A stretch of 64,000 nt of DNA from assembly GCA_016648135.1 (NCBI GenBank), contig JADDOH010011033.1:17266-81265 (forward strand). Direction: 5' to 3'. The stretch comes from Agrypnia vestita (Eukaryota > Arthropoda > Insecta > Trichoptera > Phryganeidae). The notes beneath the pieces were generated by a model. That model was not told the origin of the DNA and did not search any database. It saw nothing but the letters and a program-made list of their open reading frames with translations. Shown piece after piece: positions 32,901 to 41,774 of this stretch (positions are counted from its first letter, which is position 1; each line of letters opens with the position of its first letter). Made by a program: the position numbers and the translations under genes.

Positions 32901-35900
32901 TAATAGCTTGAACATTTTCGACTCACAATGAAGACAGGAATGTAGCCCTGCAAGGTTATTAATGTTTTACAAATAACCCTGTATATCAAAATTACAATTT
33001 TTAATCAATTAAAAATAACATAAAATCTGGTCAGTGGTGTACGAGAATCCTGCTTCGGAAAACCCCTTCAAAAACATGGAATATATCAATACCCAGAGCG
33101 ATATTGTTCAGCATAGCGGTAGCTCTTCCAAAAGACATAACCATCGGCAGGTCGATCCTGTATATTGGAATGTGAAACAACCTATGCTAAGGTCAGGAAC
33201 ATACAAACCAATGCTCCGCATAATTTCAGGATTATCGATCATACCGCGCCACAATCGATATAAATGCTTAATCATATACACATCCCTTCTAGTCTCTAAA
33301 CTATTGTAGCCAAGCATACCCTGCCACCAAGATGCCACTCTGCTTCCGGACCACCACCATAGGCTCGTATTATTCATTAGAAATGTTTTTTTTCCAGAGA
33401 ACGATGTCTGTCCAGGCAAGAACGAGGAGTTCAGCGAGTGCGTTTCTCCGTGCGGAGAGGACTGCGAAGACCTAGGCCACCACGTGACCTGCAACTTCCT
33501 CATCTGCAACCAGGGTTGCGCCTGCAAGCCGGGCTTCTTCAGGAACGGTGACGGGTCTTGCGTGCCCCCCCAGGAATGTGGTAAAAATCGACGTCATCAA
33601 AATACATCATTCTCTATGTAACTGTCCTGTATCTCGGCGTACGTGCGTGTGTGCATGCGGTTGTGTGTGTGTGCCAGTCGCGGGAGATGATGCGCCATTC
33701 CAGATTTACAGGCTTGCTCGGGAAGAGTCTCACTTTAGTATGAAGCGGCCATTCAAGTGAGTATTGTTACCTTTGCTAGTGACACTACGGGAATATTGCT
33801 GTCTTTGATTTCAATAGTGATTTGGATTAGATTGGAGATTTAATAGTGATTTGGATTGATTTTAATAGTGTTAATAGTGATTTTAATAGTGTGTAGTTTT
33901 AATAATGATTTTAATAGTGTTAATTGATTTTAATAGAGATTTGGATTAGATTGGAGATTTAATAGTGATTTGGATTAGATTGGAGTAGCTTGTTGGTCTT
34001 GTGGTTAGGACTCTCGCCTCGTGATCCAAACGTCACTGGTTCGAACCTCACTCCAGATCAGCGAGTTAGTCCTATTTTCATAGCACAAGCGTTTAGCTTA
34101 GTTTGAAAATAGTAAGAATATTGATGTGACATGTATTCCGTGTTCGCATCTCTATTTAAAAAAAAAAAAAAAAAAAAACATTATTTTGGAAGGGATAGAG
34201 CTATCCATGTTTCCTATAAAACCTTGAAATTAGTAGATACTTCCTGGACCAGGAGTCGGAATAAGCGGCTCTTTGCATGGATGTTTGCGGCTCTTCAGTC
34301 ATAAACTTGGTACTTCAGCATCAAAATTAGAAGTCGAGTACCGTATTTGATAACTGGTTTGGAAAAAATCCAAACACAAGTGGACAGCTATAAAACAACT
34401 GCCTTAAATAGAAACAACAATACCTCTTTGATACGTGGAATAGTTTGCCTGAAACATATGATGAGTTAAATAAACCAGCTTTTAATACTCCTACTTTGGC
34501 TCTACATATATGTGCGAACAAATATTCTCAACTATGAACCTAATAAAAAATATACTTAGAACCAGAATAATGCGTGAAAATTTAGAATCATGTATTCAAT
34601 TAAAAATAAGAAGCTGTTTGCCAGATATAGTAAAGTAAAGTCAAAAGCAATACTTGGACGCCGAGCCGTTCTTATAAAAAATTTTAAGTAAAACATATCG
34701 AACCTTTTTTCCTCTTAAAATCCATATCCATATAAATATGTATATTACATATATGCGGCTCTTTGGTACCTTTGTTATCCTGTATCCGTGACAATTTGGC
34801 TCTTCTCACTGGACAAACTGCCGACCCCTGTCCTAGACTATCAATCCTCGATGACTGCATTCAAAACCTTTTTTAATTTTTTTTGTATATTGTGATATCC
34901 TTCTTCCGCTTAGGCCCGGTTGTTTCAAGTTCGATCAAAGTAAGCGGTCGATAAAAGCATAGATTTTTACGAAAACGGATCGTCTGATTCGTGGAGAACG
35001 TAAAAATCTATGCTTTAAGAGAACGCTTACTTTAATCCAACTTGAAACAACCGGCCCTTAGAAGGATGTACTGTCAGGAATTCTGAGATCTTCAATGAGA
35101 CCCCAGAATGTTCTTCTTGGTTTATTTTAACTCTATCAAAGGTTTAGACAGATTAACTCAAATACTGGCAATATGCAACACAACTTTTGAAGTACTCATA
35201 ATATGTAATATTTTTTGTGTTGTGTTAGGGCGGGACATATTTCGGCATTTATTTGAAAATTGTATTTTTTGTGTCATTGGTTGACATATTTCAAACTTTG
35301 GAATTATTATTTTACTTTTGAATTGTGGTTGAAGACTCTAAGACTCTAAGTGTGGGAGTAAATAAAATATATTGTTTAAAATCGTCTCTTTACATGAAGA
35401 AAACCTTTTAAAATCATCAAAAAATGTAAAAAATTTTGGCAAATTTAAAAATGTTTTATTTTATCTATATTCAACATTTCTTAACTATTTTAGTACAGTT
35501 TTATCATCATAATGCTAGCTTTATACTCCTAAGAAAACAGTAGCTTGTTGGTCTTGTGGTTAGGACTTAGGACATTCGCCTCGTGATCCAAAGGTCGCGG
35601 GTTCGAACCTCACTCCAGACTAGCTAGTTAACGCTATTTTCATAGCACAAGCGTTTAGCTTAGTTTAAAAATAGTAAGAATATTGACACGTATTCCGTGT
35701 TCGCATATATATATATATATATATATGTTGGGAATATCCGTAGGTCGATGGAATGAAAGAATGATCTGTTATTTAACGTTTATTCCTCGACCGGAGTTAG
35801 GCTCCGGGAGCAAATAAAATATACAGTGTTACAGTGTGCACATAAGTTAATTATCAATCACAAAATAAACATAGTAAAATATCGAAAGTATAGGACAAAG

Positions 35901-36808
35901 AGAAATGTACCACAGATATGAGACGCGGACCCAGGTTTTCTAAACAACGACCGGGCGGTACTTGAGATGAATCTAGACTGGGGCACGGCGTCATCTCATC
36001 CGATTCCCTTTGCTTGCATTTGTTTACGTAACCGGCGATGTCTCCGCCGCAGACGTTGTTTATGTTAACCTAATAAAAAAGGTCCCCGCTCGTAGGCAGG
36101 TAGATGGCGCGAGCCGGCTGAGCGCCGCTACATATATATATATATTATATAGATATATAGATATATATATATATATTAGATAGATATAATTATATAGATA
36201 TATATATATATATCTATATATATATATAATATCAAGTTCCGTAACTAAGGGCGATGAAATGCTTTCGAAAATCATCAGAAAACGTACAAATTTCTTGCAA
36301 TTTAATAAAATTATAACACTACATATTAGTACTGAACATTTGTTAATCATCTTAGTACTGATTCAAGATAATGGAGTAATCTTTATACTTATAAAAAACA
36401 TATTATGTGTGCATATAAATATTCATTAAAATTTAGTTTCACCTAGGACACTAAAAATGATTGTTTTGGCCGCGTCCTGTCGATTAATGCTTATATTTTC
36501 TTAATTTTTGTAAATAATCTTCATTCCATTACTTTTATAAAAAAAAATCATTGAAAAATGCATTTGCAGTGAATGTTCAGTCTTGAGAACTGCGGGATGT
36601 GATTTCAGACTGCGGCGGAGCGAGCTCCAACCAAGAGTTGGACCTGTGCCACAACCCTTGCCCTCCCGAGGGGTGCGAACACGTCGGCAAGATGTTCAAG
36701 TGCGCCGTGCCCGAGAACTGCAAGCCGGCCTGCAAGTGCAAACCCAACTACAAGCGGAACAACTACAGGCAGTGTGTGGACGTTAAGGATTGCCCTGAGT
36801 TAACTTAG
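26918..36808 (+). CDS. TIL-1: secreted three-domain TIL protease inhibitor (4 exons)
   Basis: Exons 26918-26990, 30429-30611, 33398-33580 and 36609-36808 join in phase 1 throughout to 639 nt, 212 aa plus TAG. Residues 1 to about 19 are a signal peptide (MKAFILIFALGF, cleavage after a small residue before SPAS). Each of the three following exons encodes one TIL domain with the full set of ten cysteines. TIL domains are canonical serine-protease inhibitors (Ascaris, bee and moth hemolymph inhibitors); Galleria IMPI and silkworm fungal-protease inhibitors belong to the same fold. The protein is therefore probably an extracellular inhibitor in hemolymph, cuticle or saliva (inference). In domain 1 the residues between Cys5 and Cys6 are T-A-D, placing Ala at the likely P1 site; domain 2 has N-F-L-I. 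A paralogue, TIL-2, follows 11.5 kb downstream on the same strand. Confidence 0.85.
27412..27453. repeat. Perfect 19-bp hairpin in TIL-1 intron 1
   Basis: CATCATGCCTATTCGGTAC (27412-27430) is followed by loop CAAC and the exact complement (27435-27453). Part of the arm (CATCATGCCTATT) recurs near 28182. Confidence 0.8.
27806..28135. repeat. R6 interspersed element, copy 2
   Basis: Same left end 'tttttactccctttc', the 'gcgtctgcttgcttgc' and 'caatcgagctgaaac' blocks, and right end 'gagaaagggagtataataaaaaatag'. Confidence 0.65.
28331..28445. mobile_element. Possible piggyBac-type terminus
   Basis: TTAA is followed by CCCGTCAACCGGGTGAGTCCC and, 70 bp on, the palindromic module GACGTGTCAATACGTC. 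This layout resembles piggyBac ends. No matching right terminus was found, so it may be a solitary end. Confidence 0.3.
28673..28818 (-). pseudogene. LINE 3' end, copy 2
   Basis: Nearly the same sequence as 17919-18065 ('gggtcgcaatcctagg', 'cttggtaggtgctacagcgcacatctccgataa', 'ctcgggcggcctct'). Confidence 0.7.
28850..28916. repeat. (TA)n microsatellite
   Basis: About 65 bp of TA repeats with one or two interruptions, directly adjoining the palindrome at 28917. Confidence 0.9.
28917..29154. mobile_element. Inverted pair of Penelope-like terminal repeats
   Basis: Two 99-bp inverted arms (28917-29015, 29056-29154) surround a 40-bp spacer. Each arm has, in its own orientation, 'ccttgacaatggcacgtgataccgtgtcgaaacgtcgg'. 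The order CTTGA, hairpin GGCACgtgataCCGTGTC and GAAACGTC matches the hammerhead-type core of Penelope-like terminal repeats. No reverse transcriptase sequence is present. Confidence 0.6.
29400..29630 (+). repeat. RTE-like repeat 3' end
   Basis: Ends 'gtgcgaagccgcacgggcacagctagtaata', the same kind of terminus as 'gcgaagccgcgcgggtaagctag' at 63423. Such ends are typical of insect RTE LINEs and their SINEs. The left limit is not clear. Confidence 0.4.
29910..30373 (-). mobile_element. TIR element family R10, copy 1
   Basis: It is inverted relative to 53619-54074 and collinear over about 450 bp. Both ends carry AACTTGGCGTGCG-type inverted repeats. It contains the frame remnant EVLKFCEAEKANNGPIL in its own orientation, suggesting a decayed transposase. 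It ends only 55 bp before TIL-1 exon 2. Confidence 0.6.
30429..30611 (+). CDS. TIL-1 exon 2: TIL domain 1
   Basis: 183 nt, phase 1 in and out; acceptor 'gtttactttctag', donor GTAAGG. Ten cysteines are at family spacing, ending GVCINPRQCG. The Cys5-Cys6 loop is T-A-D, implying Ala at P1 and so elastase- or subtilisin-like targets (inference). The exon is strikingly GC-rich against its AT-rich introns. Confidence 0.85.
30890..31052 (-). repeat. R8 repeat
   Basis: On the minus strand: 'ctagctataacccatcaaaaatcacggtacttttatataa ... acggacggacagacaatgaaattattataattggga'. This matches 38908-39105 and 46620-46800. Confidence 0.6.
31398..31541. mobile_element. PIF/Harbinger-like MITE, copy 2
   Basis: Same ends as 11143-11287, TTA on both sides, 144 bp, with some interior divergence. 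Confidence 0.85.
32444..32981. mobile_element. Full-length palindromic MITE (family R2)
   Basis: 538 bp, almost entirely inverted repeat, with arms of about 255 bp meeting at 'ccaattggaaaacattccaattgg' near 32700-32723. Ends CAGGGTTATTTGTAAAAC and GTTTTACAAATAACCCTG with TA (or TATA) on both sides. Related pieces are scattered across the window (5450, 14195, 20945, 21745, 24405, 38225, 48510, 59400). Probably a Tc1/mariner-mobilised element (inference from the TA). Confidence 0.8.
33034..33340 (-). pseudogene. LINE fragment, C-terminal region (copy 2)
   Basis: Minus-strand translation: SWWQGMLGYNSLETRRDVYM, then LWRGMIDNPEIMRSIGLYVP, the same motif as 19550-19860 but inverted. It ends shortly before TIL-1 exon 3. 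Confidence 0.65.
33398..33580 (+). CDS. TIL-1 exon 3: TIL domain 2
   Basis: 183 nt, the same length and phase as exon 2; acceptor 'gttttttttccag', donor GTAAAA. Ten cysteines, with loop C-N-F-L-I-C between Cys5 and Cys6, so a bulky hydrophobic P1 (Phe or Leu) is likely, fitting chymotrypsin-like targets. It is most similar to domain 1 (GF.RNG.G.C) and likely its duplicate. Confidence 0.85.
33815..33985. repeat. Irregular minisatellite
   Basis: Repeats of 'tttaatagtgatttggattagattggaga' and shorter 'ttttaatagtg' units. Confidence 0.7.
33986..34178 (+). mobile_element. tRNA-derived SINE, family A, with poly(A)
   Basis: The tRNA head has 'tcttgtggttaggactctcgcc' (box A region) and 'ggttcgaacc' (box B). 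The body carries 'catagcacaagcgtttagcttagttt' and 'attccgtgttcgcat', and a run of about 20 A ends it. It is the best-preserved copy of this family here. Confidence 0.8.
34250..34830 (+). mobile_element. hAT element with transposase remnant
   Basis: Ends CAGGAGTCGG and CCGACCCCTG; flanks TCCTGGAC and TCCTAGAC (7 of 8 identical). Plus-strand frames near 34480-34630 give F.STY.CE-like and NILRTRIMRENLESCIQLKI, the C-terminal dimerisation motif of hAT transposases. Most of the transposase is missing. Confidence 0.7.
34913..35057. mobile_element. PIF/Harbinger-like MITE, copy 3
   Basis: 145 bp, nearly identical to 11143-11287, with TTA on both sides. Confidence 0.85.
35541..35725 (+). mobile_element. 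tRNA-derived SINE, family A, copy 3
   Basis: Collinear with 33986-34178 (ggttcgaacc box B, same body) but ends in a (TA)n tract rather than poly(A). Confidence 0.75.
35726..36132 (-). mobile_element. Putative solo LTR
   Basis: TGTTGGGAATATCC...GCCGCTACA on the plus strand. Read on the minus strand it starts TGTAGCGGCGCTCAGCC, has AATAAA near its far end and stops at CCCAACA, an LTR-like layout of 407 bp. It lies between TA repeats, so the target duplication is masked. Confidence 0.55.
36133..36232. repeat. TA-rich microsatellite
   Basis: Interrupted (TA)n and (TAGA)n sequence. Confidence 0.85.
36609..36808 (+). CDS. TIL-1 exon 4: TIL domain 3 and stop
   Basis: Acceptor 'gatgtgatttcag'; begins AC to complete GAC. 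Ten cysteines, with CPPEGC, and ends KDCPELT before TAG. The Cys5-Cys6 loop is five residues (A-V-P-E-N). This domain is closer to TIL-2 domain 1 (NQEL..C..PCPPEGC) than to domains 1 and 2 of its own gene. Confidence 0.85.
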
Positions 36809-36967
36809 AGACTGCGCAGGGCCAAAAAGAACGTTTCGCTGATCCCTCCCGTCGTTTTGCCAGGAAATTGCGAACGCACCCGATGCGCGGGAAAAGAGTG
36901 CACGCCGTTTCAAAGCCCCGACAAAAGTGCAACCCTTAAGCCCGAATATAGAGTCATTACCTACTTA

Positions 36968-37420
36968 ATGATTCAAAAGTTAAAATCAAATTAATTAATC
37001 AATTAGAAAGATATACAGAAAAATCTAATTCACGAAAAAATATTAGGTTACCACTGGGATTCGAACCCAGGTCACCTCCTTTCCGGGGCCGGTGCTCTGA
37101 CCACTAAGCTATAGCAACCCTCTATGTTTCCGTGAATATATAATAAGAACTACATATAAGATAATATAATAATAAGAACTACATATAAGGTCGATATATT
37201 CACGGAAACATAGAGGGTTGCTATAGCTTAGTGGTCAGAGCACCGGCCCCGGAAAGGAGGTGACCTGGGTTCGAATCCCAGTGATAACCTAATATTTTTT
37301 CGTGAATTAATTTTTCTGTATATCTTTCTAATTGATTAATTAATTTGATTTAAAAATTTAACAGAACTTTGTTCTGAAAAATTACAACTTCACAAATATG
37401 AATGTGTTCTTGAATATATT
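36968..37420. mobile_element. Head-to-head pair of family B SINEs
   Basis: A minus-strand copy (about 36968-37140) and a plus-strand copy (about 37197-37420) face each other across 56 bp. Each has a tRNA-like head with a perfect T-arm (CTGGG TTCGAAT CCCAG) and 'cttagtggtcagagc'. The acceptor stem is mismatched and lacks a normal discriminator base, so these are SINE heads, not tRNA genes. Confidence 0.75.
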
Positions 37421-37438
37421 CTATAGTTAAATTACGCC

Positions 37439-38085
37439 TTAAGAGGCCCCAGTACACGATTTTCGTATTTGCTGTTAAAATATCATTTTTCTTTCAAATC
37501 AGACTTCGGTTGGACTGTCTGATCTTTTAACAGACTATACGATTTAATTAATTCGAGTTCTTGAGTATGAGGTATAATTTTTTGAATATTTTTATATCAA
37601 TGACAGTGAAATTTTCTTAGTACGCATGTAAAATTTAATTAAAATAATCGATGTTTTAATGGTTTTATGGATACTGCAATATGGGAAACAGAACGTTTAA
37701 TTTTTGTCTTTTTTAAAATGATATATTTAACAACTTATCGTTAAATATTATGTCTGAAAAGCACCAATTCTTCTTCAAACTGTATAAATCAATTTGTAAA
37801 TAAAATATTTGGTCTTTATTTGAAAATATACAAGATTAAGTGTAACAAAGATAACTCAATTGCATGAAAACTAAAATAGTGTATCGGGGTTATAATTTTT
37901 TTGATGATATAACAATATTTTTGTTCATATTTTTTTAAAGAAATTCTTCAAGAGTGAATGGATCTGTCATTATAAAATTGATTAAAAGCCTGTTTAGCTA
38001 TGGGTTTTGCAAAATGATTCAATAGTTTACGTTAAATTTAGCAAAATCGAGAGCAAATACGAAAATTGTGTCGCCTTTTAAAAGC
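37439..38085. mobile_element. Possible TIR transposon
   Basis: The left end TTAAGAGGCCCCAGTACACG plus 'attttcgtatttgct' is matched, inverted, by the right end 'agcaaatacgaaaattgtgtcgcctttta'. The ends are imperfect. The interior has no protein relic. Confidence 0.4.
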
Positions 38086-38224
38086 GTAATTTGCACCGCA
38101 AAGCTTAAAGAAAAGCGTACTTTAATCTTTAAATCATTTAAGTACTGGTTCTGGTTTCGGGCGTTAGCTTAGTAACAACCAATTGAATTTAAAGAATTAC
38201 TATAAAAATATACAAGTTGTATTT

Positions 38225-38385
38225 TTTTCAATATTTTTGTATTGCATATGACTTTGATATTGCATAACTCCGTAACAATTGGTATGAAATCAAGGATGCT
38301 TGAACATTTTCTACTCATAATCAAGACAGGAATCCACCTGTAAAGTGTTGTGGACTAGCTCTGTTACATTCTGTATAATAAAGGT
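38225..38385. repeat. R2-related repeat fragment
   Basis: Shares 'catgactttgatattgcataactccgtaac' and 'cctgtaaagtgttgtggactagctctgtta' with 20945-21110 and 59640-59770. Confidence 0.55.
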
Positions 38386-38907
38386 CGATTCAATTAATTC
38401 TGTCTAAGCATGCGAGTATTTTTTATTTCTGTATTATCTCTGTCCCCCTTGTCCCTTGCAGTCCATTTTGAGATATTTAGAGTTTTGTGTCAATCGGTAT
38501 TCTAAAATTGTTATTTGGTGATTACACCAACATCCAAAAATAGGGAAACCTCAAAATCTCTGCCAAATATCAACATTTTTATCATTGATACAAAAATATT
38601 GACTTTAATTTAATGTTTAAATTCTTTTGAATGAAGAAATTAGTACTTAGATGTGTTTGACTCAAACTGGTTTCTACTTACTTTAAAATAAAATTAGTAG
38701 TAACTTATTTCATGTAATATTTATCAAAAACTTATACAACAATATTTTAGACAAAACTCCAGAATTACTGTTGGTTTAGTTTGGTTTGGACGCCAAATTT
38801 TTAAGATGGTCTTTTTTAAGAACACCAAAAACATCATGTAGGTCCGACATTACAATTCATGCATGTGTAACAAAATATTAATGTATCTATTTTTATTTAA
38901 AACTAGC
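38386..38907. other. Intergenic DNA
   Basis: AT-rich; nothing recognised. Confidence 0.4.
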
Positions 38908-39105
38908 TATAACCCGTCAAAAATGGCGGTACTTTTACATGTCGGTGCCTAAGGAATAAGTATTTATTTATCTTGTTAAAAAAAATTAAAAATTTTGAAA
39001 AAAATGTTACGGACGTCACACGAAGTTACGGAGACAGACAGACAGATAGACAGACAGACAGACGGACGGACAGACAACTAAATAATTATGATTGGGATGG
39101 TTTAT
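38908..39105 (+). repeat. R8 repeat with (CAGA)n tract
   Basis: 'ctagctataacccgtcaaaaatggcggtacttttac' leads to a run of CAGA/CGGA units (39032-39076) and 'aattatgattgggatgg'. Copies are at 46620-46800 and, inverted, 30890-31052. Confidence 0.65.
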
Positions 39106-39140
39106 ATGCCATTACTGCACAACTGTTGGGTGTTGAAAAG

Positions 39141-39393
39141 TGTGATGTTCTTGCGTGCGTAGGCAATATAACTCGGCCTACGCACTTGGGAATAATCGGG
39201 TTCTTCGAGTAATACGCGTTACGTAGGTAACAACATTTATTGGAGACACTACTTTATGATATAATATGTACAACTGATTCGGACCCCGGTGAATCTCGTT
39301 CTGCCCGGTGCGGCGCAACAGCACGGGCGCCATCTACGCGTCTCGCTCGCACGCTTGCCTCTCACTCATCCAAGCGTCCGCACATTCGTCACA
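39141..39393 (-). repeat. 3' LTR of the Gypsy-type element
   Basis: 253 bp, TGTGATG...TCACA, next to the polypurine tract on its right side. Confidence 0.9.
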
Positions 39394-39629
39394 CCTCCCC
39401 CACACTTATCTTTCGAACCCCTCTTTACTGGTTCCTACAAATCTTCCGTGGAGAAGGTCCCTCCTCCGGAGCAGGTGCCCTCTGTCTGCGGGGTCACACG
39501 GATACTGCATCTGAAACAGAAAGCACCCGTCAGCAACCCTTAGCGAACCTGGAGGAGCGGTCCGACCCATGAAGCAATCCTTGAAGCTTCAGTCGGTCGA
39601 ACCCTTTTTCCAACATCAACCGTACAACG

Positions 39630-41720
39630 TTACTTGGCTCTTATTTGATTAACATGCCTTTTCCATACTTGATGAGTACCTTCAATTTCGACCAAATAAA
39701 TGGAATTCCCCACTTTCTTTATAATTTTCCCTGGAACCCATGTAATCTTATTTACTGCTCTGAAATCTTTAACAAAACATTTTTGTTCAATATCCAAATA
39801 TTTCCTCCTTCTCCCCCCAAAATAAAAAGATTGCCTGTCCTGACTTTTTTCTAAACACTTAACCGTTTCTTTGTTCACTTTTCTCGAACTGCACGCTTTT
39901 TCTATGGGTATGAACATGTCGAACGTTGTACGTAATCTTCTACCAAACATTAATACCGCAGGTTCCAAGCCTGACGAACTATGTGGCGAATTTCTATAAT
40001 CTATCAAAAATTTATCCAATTTATCCGCGTAATCTGACGGAAACTTGTTACCGAATGTTATTTTCTTCAAAAAATTTTTACACGTTTTAACTGTATTTTG
40101 TGTCGATGTCAAATGCTTTATTCCCCGTTCCTGGCAAAAATTTTGGAACTCGTTTGACATAAACGCCGTTCCGTTATCCGAAACAATGACTTGCACGTCT
40201 CCGAATTGCGTAAATAATTTTTTTAACGCCGCGATAGTGCATACCGTGTTTATTCTTGGCATTTCTAAACATTCGAGCCATTTTGAAGTCGCATCACAAA
40301 AAACTAAAAAACATTTCCCTGCTACAGGTCCAAAAAAATCAATGTGAATACGTGACCACACATTTTCTTGTAAAGGCCAACTGTGAAGGTTATCCTTCGG
40401 TGGACCAGAACCTATTCTGGAACATATGTCACACGCCGCCACAAGATTCTCAATATCTTTATCTATTCTTGGCCAGTATACATAACCACGCGCTAACCCT
40501 TTTGTTTTTCCCGATCCCAAATGAGCTCTGTGAAGCATATCTAATACTTGTTTACGTAATTCTGTAGGTATGATTAATCTATGTTTCCAAAAAATACAAT
40601 TATCACTGATCGACAATTCCCACCTTTTTAACCAAAAATGCCAAATGTCATCTTCTTTGTTTACTTTATCCGGCCATTTTGTTCTCGAAAAGTCTAAAAC
40701 TTGTTGTAACACCGTATCATTACATGTATATTCACTAATTGTTCGTACATCCAATCGTAATACTTCACTGTCATTTAATAAATTAATATACGAGTCCACC
40801 GTTTCACTTAAAGTGTTAATTCCTGATACTTGAATATCAAACTGTTCCATGAACGGTCTACCAACTAAGGTCATTGACCCTTTTTCAATTACTACGAATT
40901 CCACCTGTTGACCGATATGTTGAAACAACACGTTTAAAAACAATTTACCACATAAAACAAAATTTGTATTATCATAGCTATGCAATTTCATATCAGTAGA
41001 TAGCAACGGAAAATTATAAAAAATTTCATCGTAGACCCTTTTAGGTAATACGTTTACACTCGATCCTGTATCAACCATGCAATTCAATTGTTTACTACCG
41101 ATATACAATTGGATCATAATCGGTTTACTAGAATTATTACCTGACGCCGTATTTATCGAACTACCTATGTATTTATAAATGACTTGAACTTTTTTTTGTT
41201 CCTTATTCCTACATACCTTCTCGAGGTGTCCCGACACGTTACATAATTTACAAATAGAATGTTTAAACTTACAAAACCTCCTTATATGGTAATTACTTCC
41301 GCAGCAATAACAACCCACGTTACCTGTAGGTATAGTTGACTTCTGATCTTTATATGAAGACGTAAAATTTTTTTCAAACCTACCCGAAGATTTTGTGGTT
41401 GTACTGCTACCTTTCGGTTTTGGTATAAACTGCGATTTACCTACATAACAAGATTCTCGTTTATCGATATATTTTTCCATTTTTAAACTAACAGATTCAA
41501 AGGTATATGCAATCCCTTCCATATGAGAAAATGATTTGTCTTCCGATTCTAAATATAACTTTTCTTTAAGTTTACTATTCCAAATTCCAGTAACAAAAAT
41601 ATCTTTTAACGTGTCATCTAATCTTTTCCCAAATTGGCATGAATTGCCCAATTTTTTTAACCTTACAACGAAATCTCTTACACTTTCATGTTCAAATTGT
41701 TTTGCCGCGAAAAAACTTCT
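39630..41720 (-). pseudogene. gag C-terminus, protease and integrase remnant
   Basis: One long frame (stop 39630; open upstream to a stop near 41724). In order: gag segment (FEHESVRDF), two CCHC knuckles (CYCCGSNYHIRRFC, then CKLCNVSGHLEKVC), an aspartic protease motif (MVDTGSSVNVLP), then directly an integrase zinc-binding part (LHRAHLGSGK...CDIC) and core with the first two catalytic Asp (HIDFFGP, VSDNGTAF). The stretch holding the catalytic Glu is deleted or changed. Roughly 450-500 residues of RT and RNase H expected between protease and integrase are gone without loss of frame. Confidence 0.85.
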
Positions 41721-41774
41721 CTTTCATGAAAAATAGAAATGCTCTCGTTACAATAGGAATCTAAGTATTCCCAC

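Noticed and set aside
33986..34060. Possible tRNA gene
   Set aside because: tRNA-like boxes belong to a SINE with body and poly(A) tail, repeated at three other loci.
37197..37290. Possible tRNA gene
   Set aside because: The T-arm is good, but the acceptor stem is mismatched, no discriminator base is present and the same head occurs in other SINE copies.
39240..39572. 110-codon plus-strand frame
   Set aside because: It begins inside the left LTR and runs through the element's 3' untranslated part.
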